DNA of 39,577 nucleotides from Thermoplasmatota archaeon (lineage in GTDB: Archaea; Thermoplasmatota; E2; DHVEG-1). The position numbers were made by a program, and so were the translations under genes. The DNA lies in the NCBI GenBank assembly GCA_016927555.1, contig JAFGML010000017.1:1-39577 (forward strand), in the 5' to 3' direction. Shown here piece after piece: positions 32,753 through 39,577 of the stretch. The notes under the pieces were generated by a model. That model was not told the DNA's origin. It saw nothing but the letters and a program-made list of their open reading frames with translations, and did not search any database. Position 1 is the stretch's first letter, and each line of letters begins with the position of its first letter.

Positions 32753-33184
32753 CTGTGTGCTCATGCAGTAGGCGTCCTGTCCATTTTGGTAGAACTGCGG
32801 CAGTGTCTCTGTGATCACGAACCCATGCTTCAGGTAGAACTGTATGGCACCCTGGTTCGTTGTTCGCACTTCTAACTCCACTCGTACGACGTGCTGTGTG
32901 TGTACCGTGTGCAGGAATGCGCTGAGGAGCGCGGAGCCGATGCCCTGCTTGCGATGAGCCGGGTCGACCGCAAGCATAAGGATGCGTGCCGTCTGAGGCG
33001 TGGTTTTAACTCCTACTAAAAAACCTATGGTGGTGTGATTTTGGTGAGCAACAAGGAACCCTTCAGGGAAGGTTTCATAGAATTGATTGAAGATCGCTGG
33101 ATGGTAGCGCTCGGGTAGCAGCTGGTGTGCCAGTCTGGTCACGGGAAGGATATCGTGGTTCTGCACGCCTCTGATGGATACCAT
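32747..33184 (-). CDS. GNAT-family N-acetyltransferase (RimI-like)
   Basis: This 145-residue acetyl-CoA-dependent acetyltransferase has the acetyl-CoA-binding motif A visible as LMLAVDPAHRKQGIGSALL, with the Q/R-x-x-G-x-G/A loop KQGIGSA. It continues VRVELEVRTTNQGAIQFYLKHGF, the RimI-like motif B with N-x-x-A-x-x-F-Y. The substrate could be a protein N-terminus, as with archaeal RimI/Ard1, or a small molecule. Unlike the essential archaeal N-terminal acetyltransferase it carries a longer N-terminal segment. It is divergent from thi4 and convergent with the UPF0058 gene. Confidence 0.88.
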   Translation of the reverse strand: MVSIRGVQNHDILPVTRLAHQLLPERYHPAIFNQFYETFPEGFLVAHQNHTTIGFLVGVKTTPQTARILMLAVDPAHRKQGIGSALLSAFLHTVHTQHVVRVELEVRTTNQGAIQFYLKHGFVITETLPQFYQNGQDAYCMSTQL

Positions 33185-33204
33185 GCATCTGCATCGTCCC
33201 AGCT

Positions 33205-33213
33205 TGTATAAAG
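33205..33213 (+). promoter_or_regulatory. Probable TATA box for thi4
   Basis: TGTATAAAG lies about 33 bases before the thi4 ATG, giving a leader of roughly ten bases. The 61-base gap is shared with the divergent GNAT gene. I see no thiamine riboswitch in it; it is too short for one. Confidence 0.5.
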
Positions 33214-33245
33214 ATTAGCGTTATGTTTAATAACAACTGGGAAAT

Positions 33246-34043
33246 ATGGGTCGATGCGAGGTGTGTCCTATCAGTATTGATGATGTCGCGGTCACCAGGA
33301 TTATCTTTGATCGTTTTGCACAGGAATTCAGGAAACACATCGATGTTGATGTCGCTATCGCTGGTGCTGGTCCTGCTGGGTTGACTGCGGCGAGGTACTT
33401 AGCACACGCGGGCAAGACCGTCGTCGTCTTTGAGCGGAAGCTCTCTGTTGGTGGTGGCATGTGGGGTGGCGGGATGACGTTTCCTGTCATTGTCATTCAA
33501 GAAGGCTCAACCAAGATGCTGCATGACGTAGGTGTTCACCTGAAGAGTGAGGGAAAAGGGTACTACAGTGCAGATTCTATTGAGGCGACGACCAAGCTGT
33601 GCTCTGGTGCTATTGACGCAGGTGCCCGGGTGTTTACCGCGATGTCTGTCGAAGACGTGCTGCTTGAGAAACACAAGGTCCGTGGGTTTGTGATTAACTG
33701 GAGTGCTGTGGAAATCGCAGGGTTGCATGTGGACCCCTTGTCGATTCGTGCGAAGTACTGTATCGATGCCACAGGTCATGCGGCAGAGGTCTGTCATATT
33801 GTGCGACGCAAAGTCGGCCGGCTGAACACCCCGAGTGGGGACATTGAGAACGAACGGTCTATGTGTGCGGACATCGGGGAACGCACCGTGGTGCAGAACA
33901 CCAAAGAGGTGTACCCTGGTCTGATGGTCGCAGGCATGGGTGCAAACGCTGTGTTTGGTGCAGCGCGTATGGGGCCGATTTTCGGTGGCATGCTGCTGTC
34001 TGGGGAGAAAGCAGCTCGTTTCATCCTAAAAAAATTACTATAA
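33246..34043 (+). CDS. thi4: Thiamine thiazole synthase / ribulose-1,5-bisphosphate synthetase (Thi4)
   Basis: This 265-residue FAD/NAD-binding enzyme makes the thiazole half of thiamine from NAD and glycine. The dinucleotide loop is VAIAGAGPAGLTAARYL, followed by SVGGGMWGGGMTFP, and a C-terminal MVAGMGANAVFGAARMGPIFGGMLLSGEKAA. In yeast Thi4 a Cys (C205) donates its sulfur once; here the matching residue in AGLHVDP is H161. That His is the mark of archaeal Thi4 enzymes that use sulfide and iron catalytically, as in methanogens. So this should be the true multi-turnover enzyme, and it fits a sulfidic habitat. Ribulose-bisphosphate synthetase activity was reported for archaeal relatives and is the older annotation. 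Confidence 0.93.
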   Translation: MGRCEVCPISIDDVAVTRIIFDRFAQEFRKHIDVDVAIAGAGPAGLTAARYLAHAGKTVVVFERKLSVGGGMWGGGMTFPVIVIQEGSTKMLHDVGVHLKSEGKGYYSADSIEATTKLCSGAIDAGARVFTAMSVEDVLLEKHKVRGFVINWSAVEIAGLHVDPLSIRAKYCIDATGHAAEVCHIVRRKVGRLNTPSGDIENERSMCADIGERTVVQNTKEVYPGLMVAGMGANAVFGAARMGPIFGGMLLSGEKAARFILKKLL

Positions 34044-34066
34044 TATATATTAGAGAAGAATAATAG

Positions 34067-34099
34067 ACTCCTCCTCGAGAGGGAGTTAGATTTTTTTTT
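34067..34099 (+). terminator. Hairpin plus T-run terminator after thi4
   Basis: ACTCC pairs with GGAGT around an imperfect inner stem (34067-34086), and nine T residues follow at 34091-34099. This lies 24 bases after the thi4 stop. Confidence 0.6.
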
Positions 34100-34160
34100 C
34101 TCCTCGGTGTGTCATGGATGTATTATAAATATTTTATTACAAAAGAATTAAAATGGTAAA

Positions 34161-34170
34161 TGTATATAAT
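34161..34170 (+). promoter_or_regulatory. Probable TATA box for the pilin-like gene
   Basis: TGTATATAAT is 44 bases before the ATG at 34214 and follows the thi4 terminator in a very AT-rich stretch. TGGAGGT (34201-34207) before the ATG is a strong ribosome binding site. Confidence 0.5.
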
Positions 34171-34213
34171 GTCTCTTATCTAATTAGAAGAAAGACAAGT
34201 CTGGAGGTAGAAC

Positions 34214-34684
34214 ATGAACCATACATCGTTTAGAGGAAATGAGAATGGGGATGTGTTAGGCATCCCGATGTACTTGATCATCATCATGATTGTGGCGGTC
34301 ACTGTGATCGCCGCAACGGTCGTGATGATACCGAGAGGAACACAGGCTATGTATGCGCAGGTCACTGGTAACGCGCTGCTTGCCGAGAAACCAGAGAGCG
34401 CTGGTGCAGGGCAGTTCACCTTTTCGAAGACCTATACGATTTGGGTGAAGGTGATGACCGATGATGAGCGCGCAGACCCCATTGCTGATGCCACGGTGAC
34501 ACTGGTTGGCGCTGGGGACGCAAGCTCTGGGAAAACCCTGAAGAACGGCTCTGCGAAGATCACAGGGATTAAACCTATCTTGGATGCCAATGTCAACGAA
34601 GCGCACATGAAGCTGACTGTGAAAGCCGCAGGCTTTGAGGATTTCACTGATGCTAACGCAGTCACCGTCATCCGCCTCAGTTGA
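34214..34684 (+). CDS. Pilin-like or N-terminally anchored exported protein
   Basis: This 156-residue protein has a short polar N-terminus (MNHTSFRGNENGD) followed by a long hydrophobic helix VLGIPMYLIIIMIVAVTVIA. That arrangement resembles archaeal type IV pilin and archaellin precursors, which are cut just before the hydrophobic helix by a PibD/FlaK-type peptidase. The rest (about 50-156) is a small beta domain with an Ig-like or carboxypeptidase-regulatory-like look (ADATVTLVGAGDASSGKTL, KLTVKAAGFEDFTDA). It could be a minor pilin or simply a membrane-anchored protein. No pilus assembly ATPase is in the window. The downstream coiled-coil gene is on the same strand, about 90 bases away. Confidence 0.6.
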   Translation: MNHTSFRGNENGDVLGIPMYLIIIMIVAVTVIAATVVMIPRGTQAMYAQVTGNALLAEKPESAGAGQFTFSKTYTIWVKVMTDDERADPIADATVTLVGAGDASSGKTLKNGSAKITGIKPILDANVNEAHMKLTVKAAGFEDFTDANAVTVIRLS

Positions 34685-34775
34685 GGGTCGTACCAACGCT
34701 TCTGGACGCATCATTCAACAACTCGACACACGCACAACACTGCGTACATATCGGAGAGGGAAGAAGGTCATTCCT

Positions 34776-35522
34776 ATGTTCATGAGGAAAAAAAACCACG
34801 CTGGAAGGCAGTCCCTGCCTTCTGACACTGTTTCATCTGAGGAGAATCTGCAGTCTGTGCGTAACTGGATACGGAAAATCGAGCAGTCAACAGCCAGCGT
34901 GAGTTCACGTCTCTTAGCAGTGGAAAAGAGAATCTCCTGCGGCGTCCCAGGGCTCCAGGATGGCCTTTCTCCTGCACATCCTGCAGGCAATGAACGAGAA
35001 ATGTCAGTGGGTAAAAAGAGAGCAACACAGCAGCAGGTTCACCTCCTTGAACAAGAGCTAGCGCGTATCCATGGCGAGGTTACACAGCAGCAGCAGCACC
35101 TCCTCGCCGTGCAAGAGCAGTGCACCGTGATGCAGCAGCACCACGATGCGCTTGGGACGCAGGTGCAGGTGTTGCACCAGACCCTGGCTGCTCACCAGGC
35201 GCTTGCTGACGAACGTCTGCAGCACCTCAGCCGACTCGAGCCGTTTGTCATGCGCCTCGGCAGGCTTGAAATCCCGGTCGAATTCACTGGCGTCATCGGC
35301 GGACTGCTTGCCTTCTCCATCGCAATTCTCGTTGTGGGAAATCAACACGCCCTCCTGCTCTCCCCTGTGTTTCTCGTTCTCGTTGGACTCCTGTTGCTTG
35401 GCTCTGCGATGATTAAGACTGTACGATGCCGTAGTCACGGTACATTGCCCTCGCAGCCTACACCGTCCCCGTTGGTCTGTCCCACTGTGCTACCCGGACA
35501 GACGAGGGAAGAAAAACAGTAA
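34776..35522 (+). CDS. Coiled-coil protein with C-terminal membrane segments
   Basis: I do not recognise this 248-residue protein. The open frame reaches back to 34635 inside the pilin-like gene, but the first sensible start is ATG 34776 (or 34782) with a GAAGG stretch before it. Residues about 20-160 are helical, with heptad-like patterns rich in Gln, His and Leu (QQQVHLLEQELARIHGEV, then QQQHLLAVQEQ). Around residues 175-225 there are two hydrophobic helices (FTGVIGGLLAFSIAILVV and LLLSPVFLVLVGLLLLGSAM), followed by a short polar tail. A cytoplasmic coiled coil attached to a membrane hairpin is the likely layout. With the pilin-like gene before it, an envelope role is possible. Confidence 0.6.
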   Translation: MFMRKKNHAGRQSLPSDTVSSEENLQSVRNWIRKIEQSTASVSSRLLAVEKRISCGVPGLQDGLSPAHPAGNEREMSVGKKRATQQQVHLLEQELARIHGEVTQQQQHLLAVQEQCTVMQQHHDALGTQVQVLHQTLAAHQALADERLQHLSRLEPFVMRLGRLEIPVEFTGVIGGLLAFSIAILVVGNQHALLLSPVFLVLVGLLLLGSAMIKTVRCRSHGTLPSQPTPSPLVCPTVLPGQTREEKQ

Positions 35523-35549
35523 AAAAAAAAGAGACGTGTATTAGTCTCG
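35522..35549 (-). terminator. Intrinsic terminator of radA
   Basis: On the minus strand GAGAC (35545-35549) pairs with GTCTC (35532-35536) across an eight-base loop, and a run of about nine T residues follows (A residues at 35523-35531 on the plus strand). The hairpin includes the last codons of radA. The same tract falls at the stop of the convergent coiled-coil gene. Confidence 0.6.
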
Positions 35550-36500
35550 AATGCCTACTTCGCTAACGGAGAACACTGCTTCTCCCTCAGGCAGGTGCGG
35601 AGAGTCAATGAGCCGTGCGATCCGCTTCCCACCCTTGCTCTTCCGCAGGTAGATGCGGAACGTCGCCGTATGCCCGACGATGTGACCACCAATCGGCCGG
35701 GTGGGATCACCAAAAAACGCATCTGGTTTTGCCGCAACCTGATTGGTCACGACGACAACACCGTTGTTCAGATCACTCCAGCGAAGCAGGTCGTGCATAT
35801 GTTTGTTGAGCTTCTGCTGCCGGTCCGCTAGCGCGCCTCGGCCGACGTACTCCGCGCGGAACTGGCTGGTCAGAGAATCGACCACAAGCAAGCGTGGGGA
35901 GAACTCTTTGGACAGCTCCATGACTTTGTCAACGAGGAGCATCTGGTGACTGGAGTTGTAGGCACGTGCCACGTGGATTTTACTTAAGACGTCATCGGCG
36001 TCGAGGTCGTACGCCTCTGCCATCTGGATGATGCGGTCAGGGCGAAACGTGTTCTCTGTATCAATGTAGAACGCATGGCCGTCCAAGCCGCCTTTGTCTT
36101 TCGGCTGTTGCACGTTCACGCAGAGCTGATGTGCCAGCTGTGTCTTCCCTGAGCCAAATTCACCAAACAGCTCAGTGATCGCCTGGGAGTCAAACCCTTT
36201 CCCCCCCATGAGTTCATCGAAGGTCTTTGACCCTGTGGTGATTGCTCCGATTTTCATCCGACGCTCCAGCAGTGCAGTCCCTGTTTCAAAGTGACCGACA
36301 TCTGCTTGTTTCCGTGCTGCTTGGATGATCTTTGAAGCGGTGGACTCACCGATTTCTGCGACTTCTGATAGCTCCCGGGGTGATGAGACCGCGATGCTCA
36401 TCATGTCAGCGAACCCAGCCTCCATGAGTTTATCTGCGATGGCTGGTCCTACCCCTGGTAACTCACTGAGTGGTGAATCGTGTGTCTTCTCTTTACCCAT
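35541..36500 (-). CDS. radA: DNA repair and recombination protein RadA
   Basis: This archaeal RecA/Rad51 recombinase of 319 residues is counted from ATG 36500; a GTG two codons earlier overlaps the ribosome binding site GGGAG. The N-terminal helix-hairpin-helix domain has [18 protein letters not shown]. The ATPase core has Walker A GEFGSGKT (residues 113-120 from the ATG) and Walker [16 protein letters not shown]. The DNA-binding loop region includes [15 protein letters not shown] followed by PIGGHIVGH, typical of RadA rather than RadB. Length is normal, with no intein. A TATA box upstream gives it its own promoter, divergent from the propeller gene. Confidence 0.97.
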   Translation of the reverse strand: MGKEKTHDSPLSELPGVGPAIADKLMEAGFADMMSIAVSSPRELSEVAEIGESTASKIIQAARKQADVGHFETGTALLERRMKIGAITTGSKTFDELMGGKGFDSQAITELFGEFGSGKTQLAHQLCVNVQQPKDKGGLDGHAFYIDTENTFRPDRIIQMAEAYDLDADDVLSKIHVARAYNSSHQMLLVDKVMELSKEFSPRLLVVDSLTSQFRAEYVGRGALADRQQKLNKHMHDLLRWSDLNNGVVVVTNQVAAKPDAFFGDPTRPIGGHIVGHTATFRIYLRKSKGGKRIARLIDSPHLPEGEAVFSVSEVGIRD

Positions 36501-36545
36501 AAACACTCCCTTGTTGTCTTTTTTGTAAGGAGAAAAGCAACGATG

Positions 36546-36553
36546 TTTATAAA
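36546..36553 (-). promoter_or_regulatory. Probable TATA box for radA
   Basis: TTTATAAA is about 46 bases before the radA ATG at 36500. The remaining 200 or so bases of this divergent gap hold the TATA box of the next gene and no open frame I would call real. Confidence 0.5.
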
Positions 36554-36711
36554 GATGTGGTTGAGGAGACTGAAACTATCTGGTACAATGAAAAAAACAG
36601 AGAGAATCACCTGTAGAATAGAACGATGGTCACCTGAACGCAAGAGACCCGGTTTCCTGTTTCCAAGGCATAGAGATACAGAAGGGCGCTTCCATCTAGG
36701 AGACTACGAAA

Positions 36712-36722
36712 CATTTAAATAA
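36712..36722 (+). promoter_or_regulatory. Probable TATA box for the Asp-box propeller gene
   Basis: CATTTAAATAA lies about 42 bases before the ATG at 36764. The expected transcript start near 36745 makes the in-frame ATG at 36740 unlikely, and GGGGGA at 36753-36758 favours 36764. Confidence 0.6.
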
Positions 36723-36763
36723 ACTGAAATATATAGTACATGTCAGAAATTGGGGGAAACTCA

Positions 36764-38242
36764 ATGAAGAACCTATCTAACGTGAAACTGTTATTGAAAG
36801 CTGTTGTCGTACTTGCTGTTGCAGTGGCCTTTATCATGCCAGTTGCTGCAGTAGTTCCCGAATCAAATCCAGAGAAACTACCATCCACTGGACCAAATAC
36901 TGTCGGAATGAGCTCAGAGTGGATTGAGCAGGCGACTGGTTTTCCTGACCCCAGCCGTGGGATTAACTACATCCACTGTGTTGATGAGAATATTGTCTGG
37001 GCTGCGGCCTACGATGGAACAAACCCCTCTGCCGCCTGCCAAGAGTTCACAAAAACCATCAATGGGGGAACAACCTGGACGCCGGGCTTTATCGGCGGAG
37101 CAGATGGGTTGTCACTCTCAATGATTTTTGCCCTTGATGAGAACACCGCCTGGGCTCCTATGTATGCTGCTGCTGGTGGCACACAGGGGATTTACAAGAC
37201 GTTAAACGGTGGATCCTCATGGACGCGACAGGAATCCGCGAACTACAACCTCGTGGGATCGTTCCCGAACTGTGTCCACTTCTGGGATGAAAACATCGGC
37301 TGGTGCATGGGTGATCCAGTTGATGGTTACTATGAGATTTACACGACCACAGACGGTGGGGCCCTCTGGACACGTGTCCCCTCATCAGACATACCTGTTC
37401 CCTTGTCCGGGGAATTCGGGGTCGTCGGCTACTACGATGTCATCGGCGATAACATCTGGTTTGGGACCAACATGGGACGTGTCTACAAATCAGAAGACCG
37501 TGGTCTGCACTGGACCGTTGCACAGACCCCTCTCCCAGCGTACCTCCGACCGATGTTCAAAGATGAGGACAACGGGCTGGTCATTGATTTGAACGCCGCT
37601 GCAACCGCGATGCTCGCAGAGACAAGTGATGGCGGTGCCACCTGGCAACAAATCACGTTTTCAGGGACCTGTTATGACAGCGACATCTGCTACCTGCCTG
37701 GGACCGACAACATGTACATCAGCACGGGTGCCGCCTCTGGTGCGTCAGGCGCCTCCTACAGCCTGGATGGAGGACACACGTGGATTTTGTACGATGAGAT
37801 GTTCGACGTACAAATGATGGCCCTTGATTTCGTCGAAGGTAAGATCGGCTGGGCTGGCTCTTTCAATGACGATGAGTTCACTGGTGGTATCTTCAAGCAT
37901 GTCCCGTCTGGGAATCCGGAACCAGCGTTCACCATCGGCGTTGAGGGTGGTAAAGGCTTCACGGTCTCCGTGACCAACGTCGGGGAAGCAGAGGCAACCA
38001 ATGTCGACTGTGCGATCACCATTGAAGGCGGGTTAATGGTCAAACCCAGGGACTTCTCCGGGAATCAGGCGACGCTCGGCATCGGGGAGAATCTCACCGT
38101 GGTTGGTGCACCAAAAGGTATTGGTCTAGGATTCATCACACCAGTACCCAGCATCATCATCACCGTGACCTGTGCAGAGAACGTCACCGCCACCAGAACC
38201 GTGCCGGCGAAGATCTTCTTCTCCCGTGTGACACTCCAGTAA
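36764..38242 (+). CDS. Exported BNR/Asp-box beta-propeller protein with C-terminal beta domain
   Basis: This 492-residue exported protein has a signal peptide ending near VAFIMPVAAVVP. The body contains several Asp-box-like loops of the form S/T-x-D/N-G-G-x-x-W: INGGTTWTPG, LNGGSSWTRQ, TDGGALWTRV, SEDRGLHWTV, SDGGATWQQI and LDGGHTWILY. These define a propeller like those of sialidases and YCF48 or sortilin-type proteins. WAAAYDGT and WFGTNMGRVYKS are the matching blade strands. From about residue 400 a separate beta-rich domain starts (FTVSVTNVGEAEATNVDC, then ITIEGGLMV). The same domain appears in the protein at 38451. No sialidase catalytic residues are evident, so binding or structural function is likelier than hydrolysis. 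Confidence 0.85.
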   Translation: MKNLSNVKLLLKAVVVLAVAVAFIMPVAAVVPESNPEKLPSTGPNTVGMSSEWIEQATGFPDPSRGINYIHCVDENIVWAAAYDGTNPSAACQEFTKTINGGTTWTPGFIGGADGLSLSMIFALDENTAWAPMYAAAGGTQGIYKTLNGGSSWTRQESANYNLVGSFPNCVHFWDENIGWCMGDPVDGYYEIYTTTDGGALWTRVPSSDIPVPLSGEFGVVGYYDVIGDNIWFGTNMGRVYKSEDRGLHWTVAQTPLPAYLRPMFKDEDNGLVIDLNAAATAMLAETSDGGATWQQITFSGTCYDSDICYLPGTDNMYISTGAASGASGASYSLDGGHTWILYDEMFDVQMMALDFVEGKIGWAGSFNDDEFTGGIFKHVPSGNPEPAFTIGVEGGKGFTVSVTNVGEAEATNVDCAITIEGGLMVKPRDFSGNQATLGIGENLTVVGAPKGIGLGFITPVPSIIITVTCAENVTATRTVPAKIFFSRVTLQ

Positions 38243-38358
38243 ACGCTAGGGAACACCGTTTTTCCTCTTTTTTCTTTTTCTCTTTTTTATATTCAAGGGT
38301 AATTCTGCTCTGGTCTCCTGAGGGAGTATTTACCGTTGAATGGCACTCTTATAAAAAG

Positions 38359-38391
38359 ATTTAAATATAAAAGTAGCAAAACATTTAAATG
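38359..38391 (+). promoter_or_regulatory. Two candidate TATA boxes in a 208-base AT-rich gap
   Basis: The gap 38243-38450 begins with several T runs (about 38260-38290) that probably terminate the propeller transcript. Two TATA-like elements then follow, ATTTAAATATAA near 38359 and ACATTTAAATG near 38381. The start at 38451 has GGAGG at 38436-38440 (ACGGAGG). The second element gives the more usual distance. No open frame lies in the gap. Confidence 0.5.
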
Positions 38392-38450
38392 TAAGGAGTG
38401 TTATTTGGATTATTATAAAGTAAAAAAATCTTTACGGAGGCAAAAAAATA

Positions 38451-39577
38451 ATGAAGAAAATTTTAGTAAGTAAACTGTTGGTAATAGGATTAGCAGTCCT
38501 ATTCCTTGGGGCTAGTGCAACGATGGCTATCGCCAAAGACAGCCAAAAATTACACACTATGGAGCGAACCTGGTCTGATGACTTTGAAGCCTACACTGTT
38601 GGACAGATGTTAGATGGAACCCCTGATGATGGCGGCTGGAAAGGATGGGGTAATTTACCCTCAGCAGGCGCGCCTGTTGTCGACACCTACGCACACGGTG
38701 GAACAAAATCAGTTCAGATTGACTTAGGGGCAGACCTGGTGCATGAGTACACCGGGTACAGCTCTGGCGAGTGGGTCTACACTGCCTGGCAGTACATCCC
38801 TAATGACTTCGTCGGGATGTCCTACTTCATCATGCTGAGTGCCTATGATGACGCAGGTGCCACCAACGTCTGGACAGTACAAATCAGCTTTGACAGTGAG
38901 CTTGACTTAGTCACAACAGAGTTCAACGGATTCACCCTCCCGCTCACGTACGGACAGTGGGTGGAGATCCGCTGTGAAATCGATCTCACCACCGACTGGC
39001 TGAAGATGTACTACAACGGAATGCTTCTCGATGAGCACGCATGGACCGACACCGTCCAAGGCGGTGGTGGTGGTACACTGAACATCGCTGCTGTCGACCT
39101 CTTTGCGAACGGCGCATCACCAGTCTACTACGATGACATCTCCCTGCTTCCCGCAGGCGCAGGCCTTATCTGCAGTGCTGGTGGACCCTACTTCGGTGAA
39201 GTCGGCGACCTTATCCAGTTCACTGGGTTTGCCACTGGGGGCACAGAACCATACACCTATGCCTGGACGTTTGGCGATGGTGAAACCTCAGCAGAGCAGA
39301 ACCCAACCCATGCCTACGATACCGCTGGTGAGTACAACGTCTCCTTGACAGTCACCGATTCAGCCAAGGATACCGTCGTGGATTACACCACTGCAACCAT
39401 CACGGAACCTGCACCAGAAATCGTCATTGAATCCATCGCAGGCGGCCTTGGTGTCAGCGCTGTCTTAAAGAACACGGGCACCGTCGATGCCACTGCAGTC
39501 CCCTGGGAGATTGCCCTGGAAGGCGGTCTGATCATCATCGGGAAGAGCAAATCCGGCACCGTGGACATCCCCGCTGG
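38451..39577 (+). CDS. Exported LamG-like/PKD-domain protein, 3' end cut by window
   Basis: The frame runs open from ATG 38451 to the window end (375 complete codons). GGAGG precedes the start, and a signal peptide follows (VIGLAVLFLGASATMAIA). Residues about 40-235 resemble a concanavalin/LamG-like beta sandwich: DDFEAYTVGQML, then VEIRCEIDLTTDWLKMYYNG and YYDDISLLP at its end. A PKD domain follows (about 240-315) with YAWTFGDGETSAEQNPTHAY and VSLTVTDSAKD. The last part (IVIESIAGGLGVSAVLKNTG, then WEIALEGGLII) is the same domain that ends the 36764 protein. The layout points to a carbohydrate- or surface-binding exported protein. The end, and any anchor, lie outside the window. Confidence 0.8.
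   Translation, partial: MKKILVSKLLVIGLAVLFLGASATMAIAKDSQKLHTMERTWSDDFEAYTVGQMLDGTPDDGGWKGWGNLPSAGAPVVDTYAHGGTKSVQIDLGADLVHEYTGYSSGEWVYTAWQYIPNDFVGMSYFIMLSAYDDAGATNVWTVQISFDSELDLVTTEFNGFTLPLTYGQWVEIRCEIDLTTDWLKMYYNGMLLDEHAWTDTVQGGGGGTLNIAAVDLFANGASPVYYDDISLLPAGAGLICSAGGPYFGEVGDLIQFTGFATGGTEPYTYAWTFGDGETSAEQNPTHAYDTAGEYNVSLTVTDSAKDTVVDYTTATITEPAPEIVIESIAGGLGVSAVLKNTGTVDATAVPWEIALEGGLIIIGKSKSGTVDIPA

Overview
The window is from an archaeal chromosome, most likely a heterotrophic member of the Thermoplasmatota (uncultured Thermoplasmata / Marine Benthic Group D type). The archaeal evidence is direct: RadA recombinase, Toprim-type archaeal DnaG, aIF1A, RIO1 kinase, a two-KH Pno1-like protein, a UPF0058 protein, a sulfide-type Thi4, a geranylgeranyl-reductase-family flavoprotein, and TATA boxes followed by short leaders. 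The narrower placement rests on the secreted-protein styles (GSGPGNY parallel beta-helix proteins, PQQ-propeller/PKD proteins, a shared C-terminal domain) and is inference from memory of similar genomes. Every position lies within about 260 bases of a gene. I see no tRNA, rRNA, CRISPR array, insertion sequence or integrase.

Region 1 (1-11256) is acyl-CoA metabolism. A crotonase cut by the window edge precedes a tight set: methylglutaconyl-CoA hydratase (LiuC), a biotin carboxylase subunit, a separate biotin-carrier subunit and a methylcrotonyl-CoA-carboxylase-type carboxyltransferase (LiuB). Together these would run the leucine pathway from 3-methylcrotonyl-CoA to HMG-CoA. A geranylgeranyl-reductase-like flavoprotein follows on the same strand. 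An acyl-CoA synthetase and an acyl-CoA dehydrogenase lie on the minus strand, divergent from a fused two-domain CoA-transferase.

Region 2 (11257-20800) is an island of exported proteins made of reused modules. It holds a DNRLRE/fibronectin-like protein, two parallel beta-helix proteins, an eight-bladed PQQ propeller with two PKD-like domains, two proteins sharing a Cys-rich membrane module, and three paralogues of an uncharacterised family. One paralogue is interrupted by a single in-frame TGA. A translation-start and leader segment is duplicated in front of two unrelated proteins. The island separates CoA genes on its left from CoA genes on its right.

Region 3 (20948-23238) has a thiolase-fold enzyme without the usual nucleophilic Cys, its DUF35 OB-fold partner, and a minus-strand degenerate receiver domain.

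Region 4 (23311-34043) is mostly information processing and cofactor synthesis: HD-domain protein, aIF1A, RIO1, Pno1-like KH protein, an MCM-like AAA+ ATPase with a helix-hairpin-helix-like N-terminus, NadE (no ordinary start codon where homology begins), PurC and MetG (minus strand), DnaG, UPF0058, a GNAT acetyltransferase (minus) and Thi4.

Region 5 (34044-39577) has a pilin-like membrane-anchored protein, a coiled-coil membrane protein, RadA (minus), and two exported proteins: a BNR/Asp-box-type propeller and a PKD protein cut by the window end. These two share a C-terminal beta-rich domain.

The strongest leads for new biology are the exported-module island, the MCM-like ATPase, the Cys-less thiolase with its DUF35 partner, and the NadE start anomaly.
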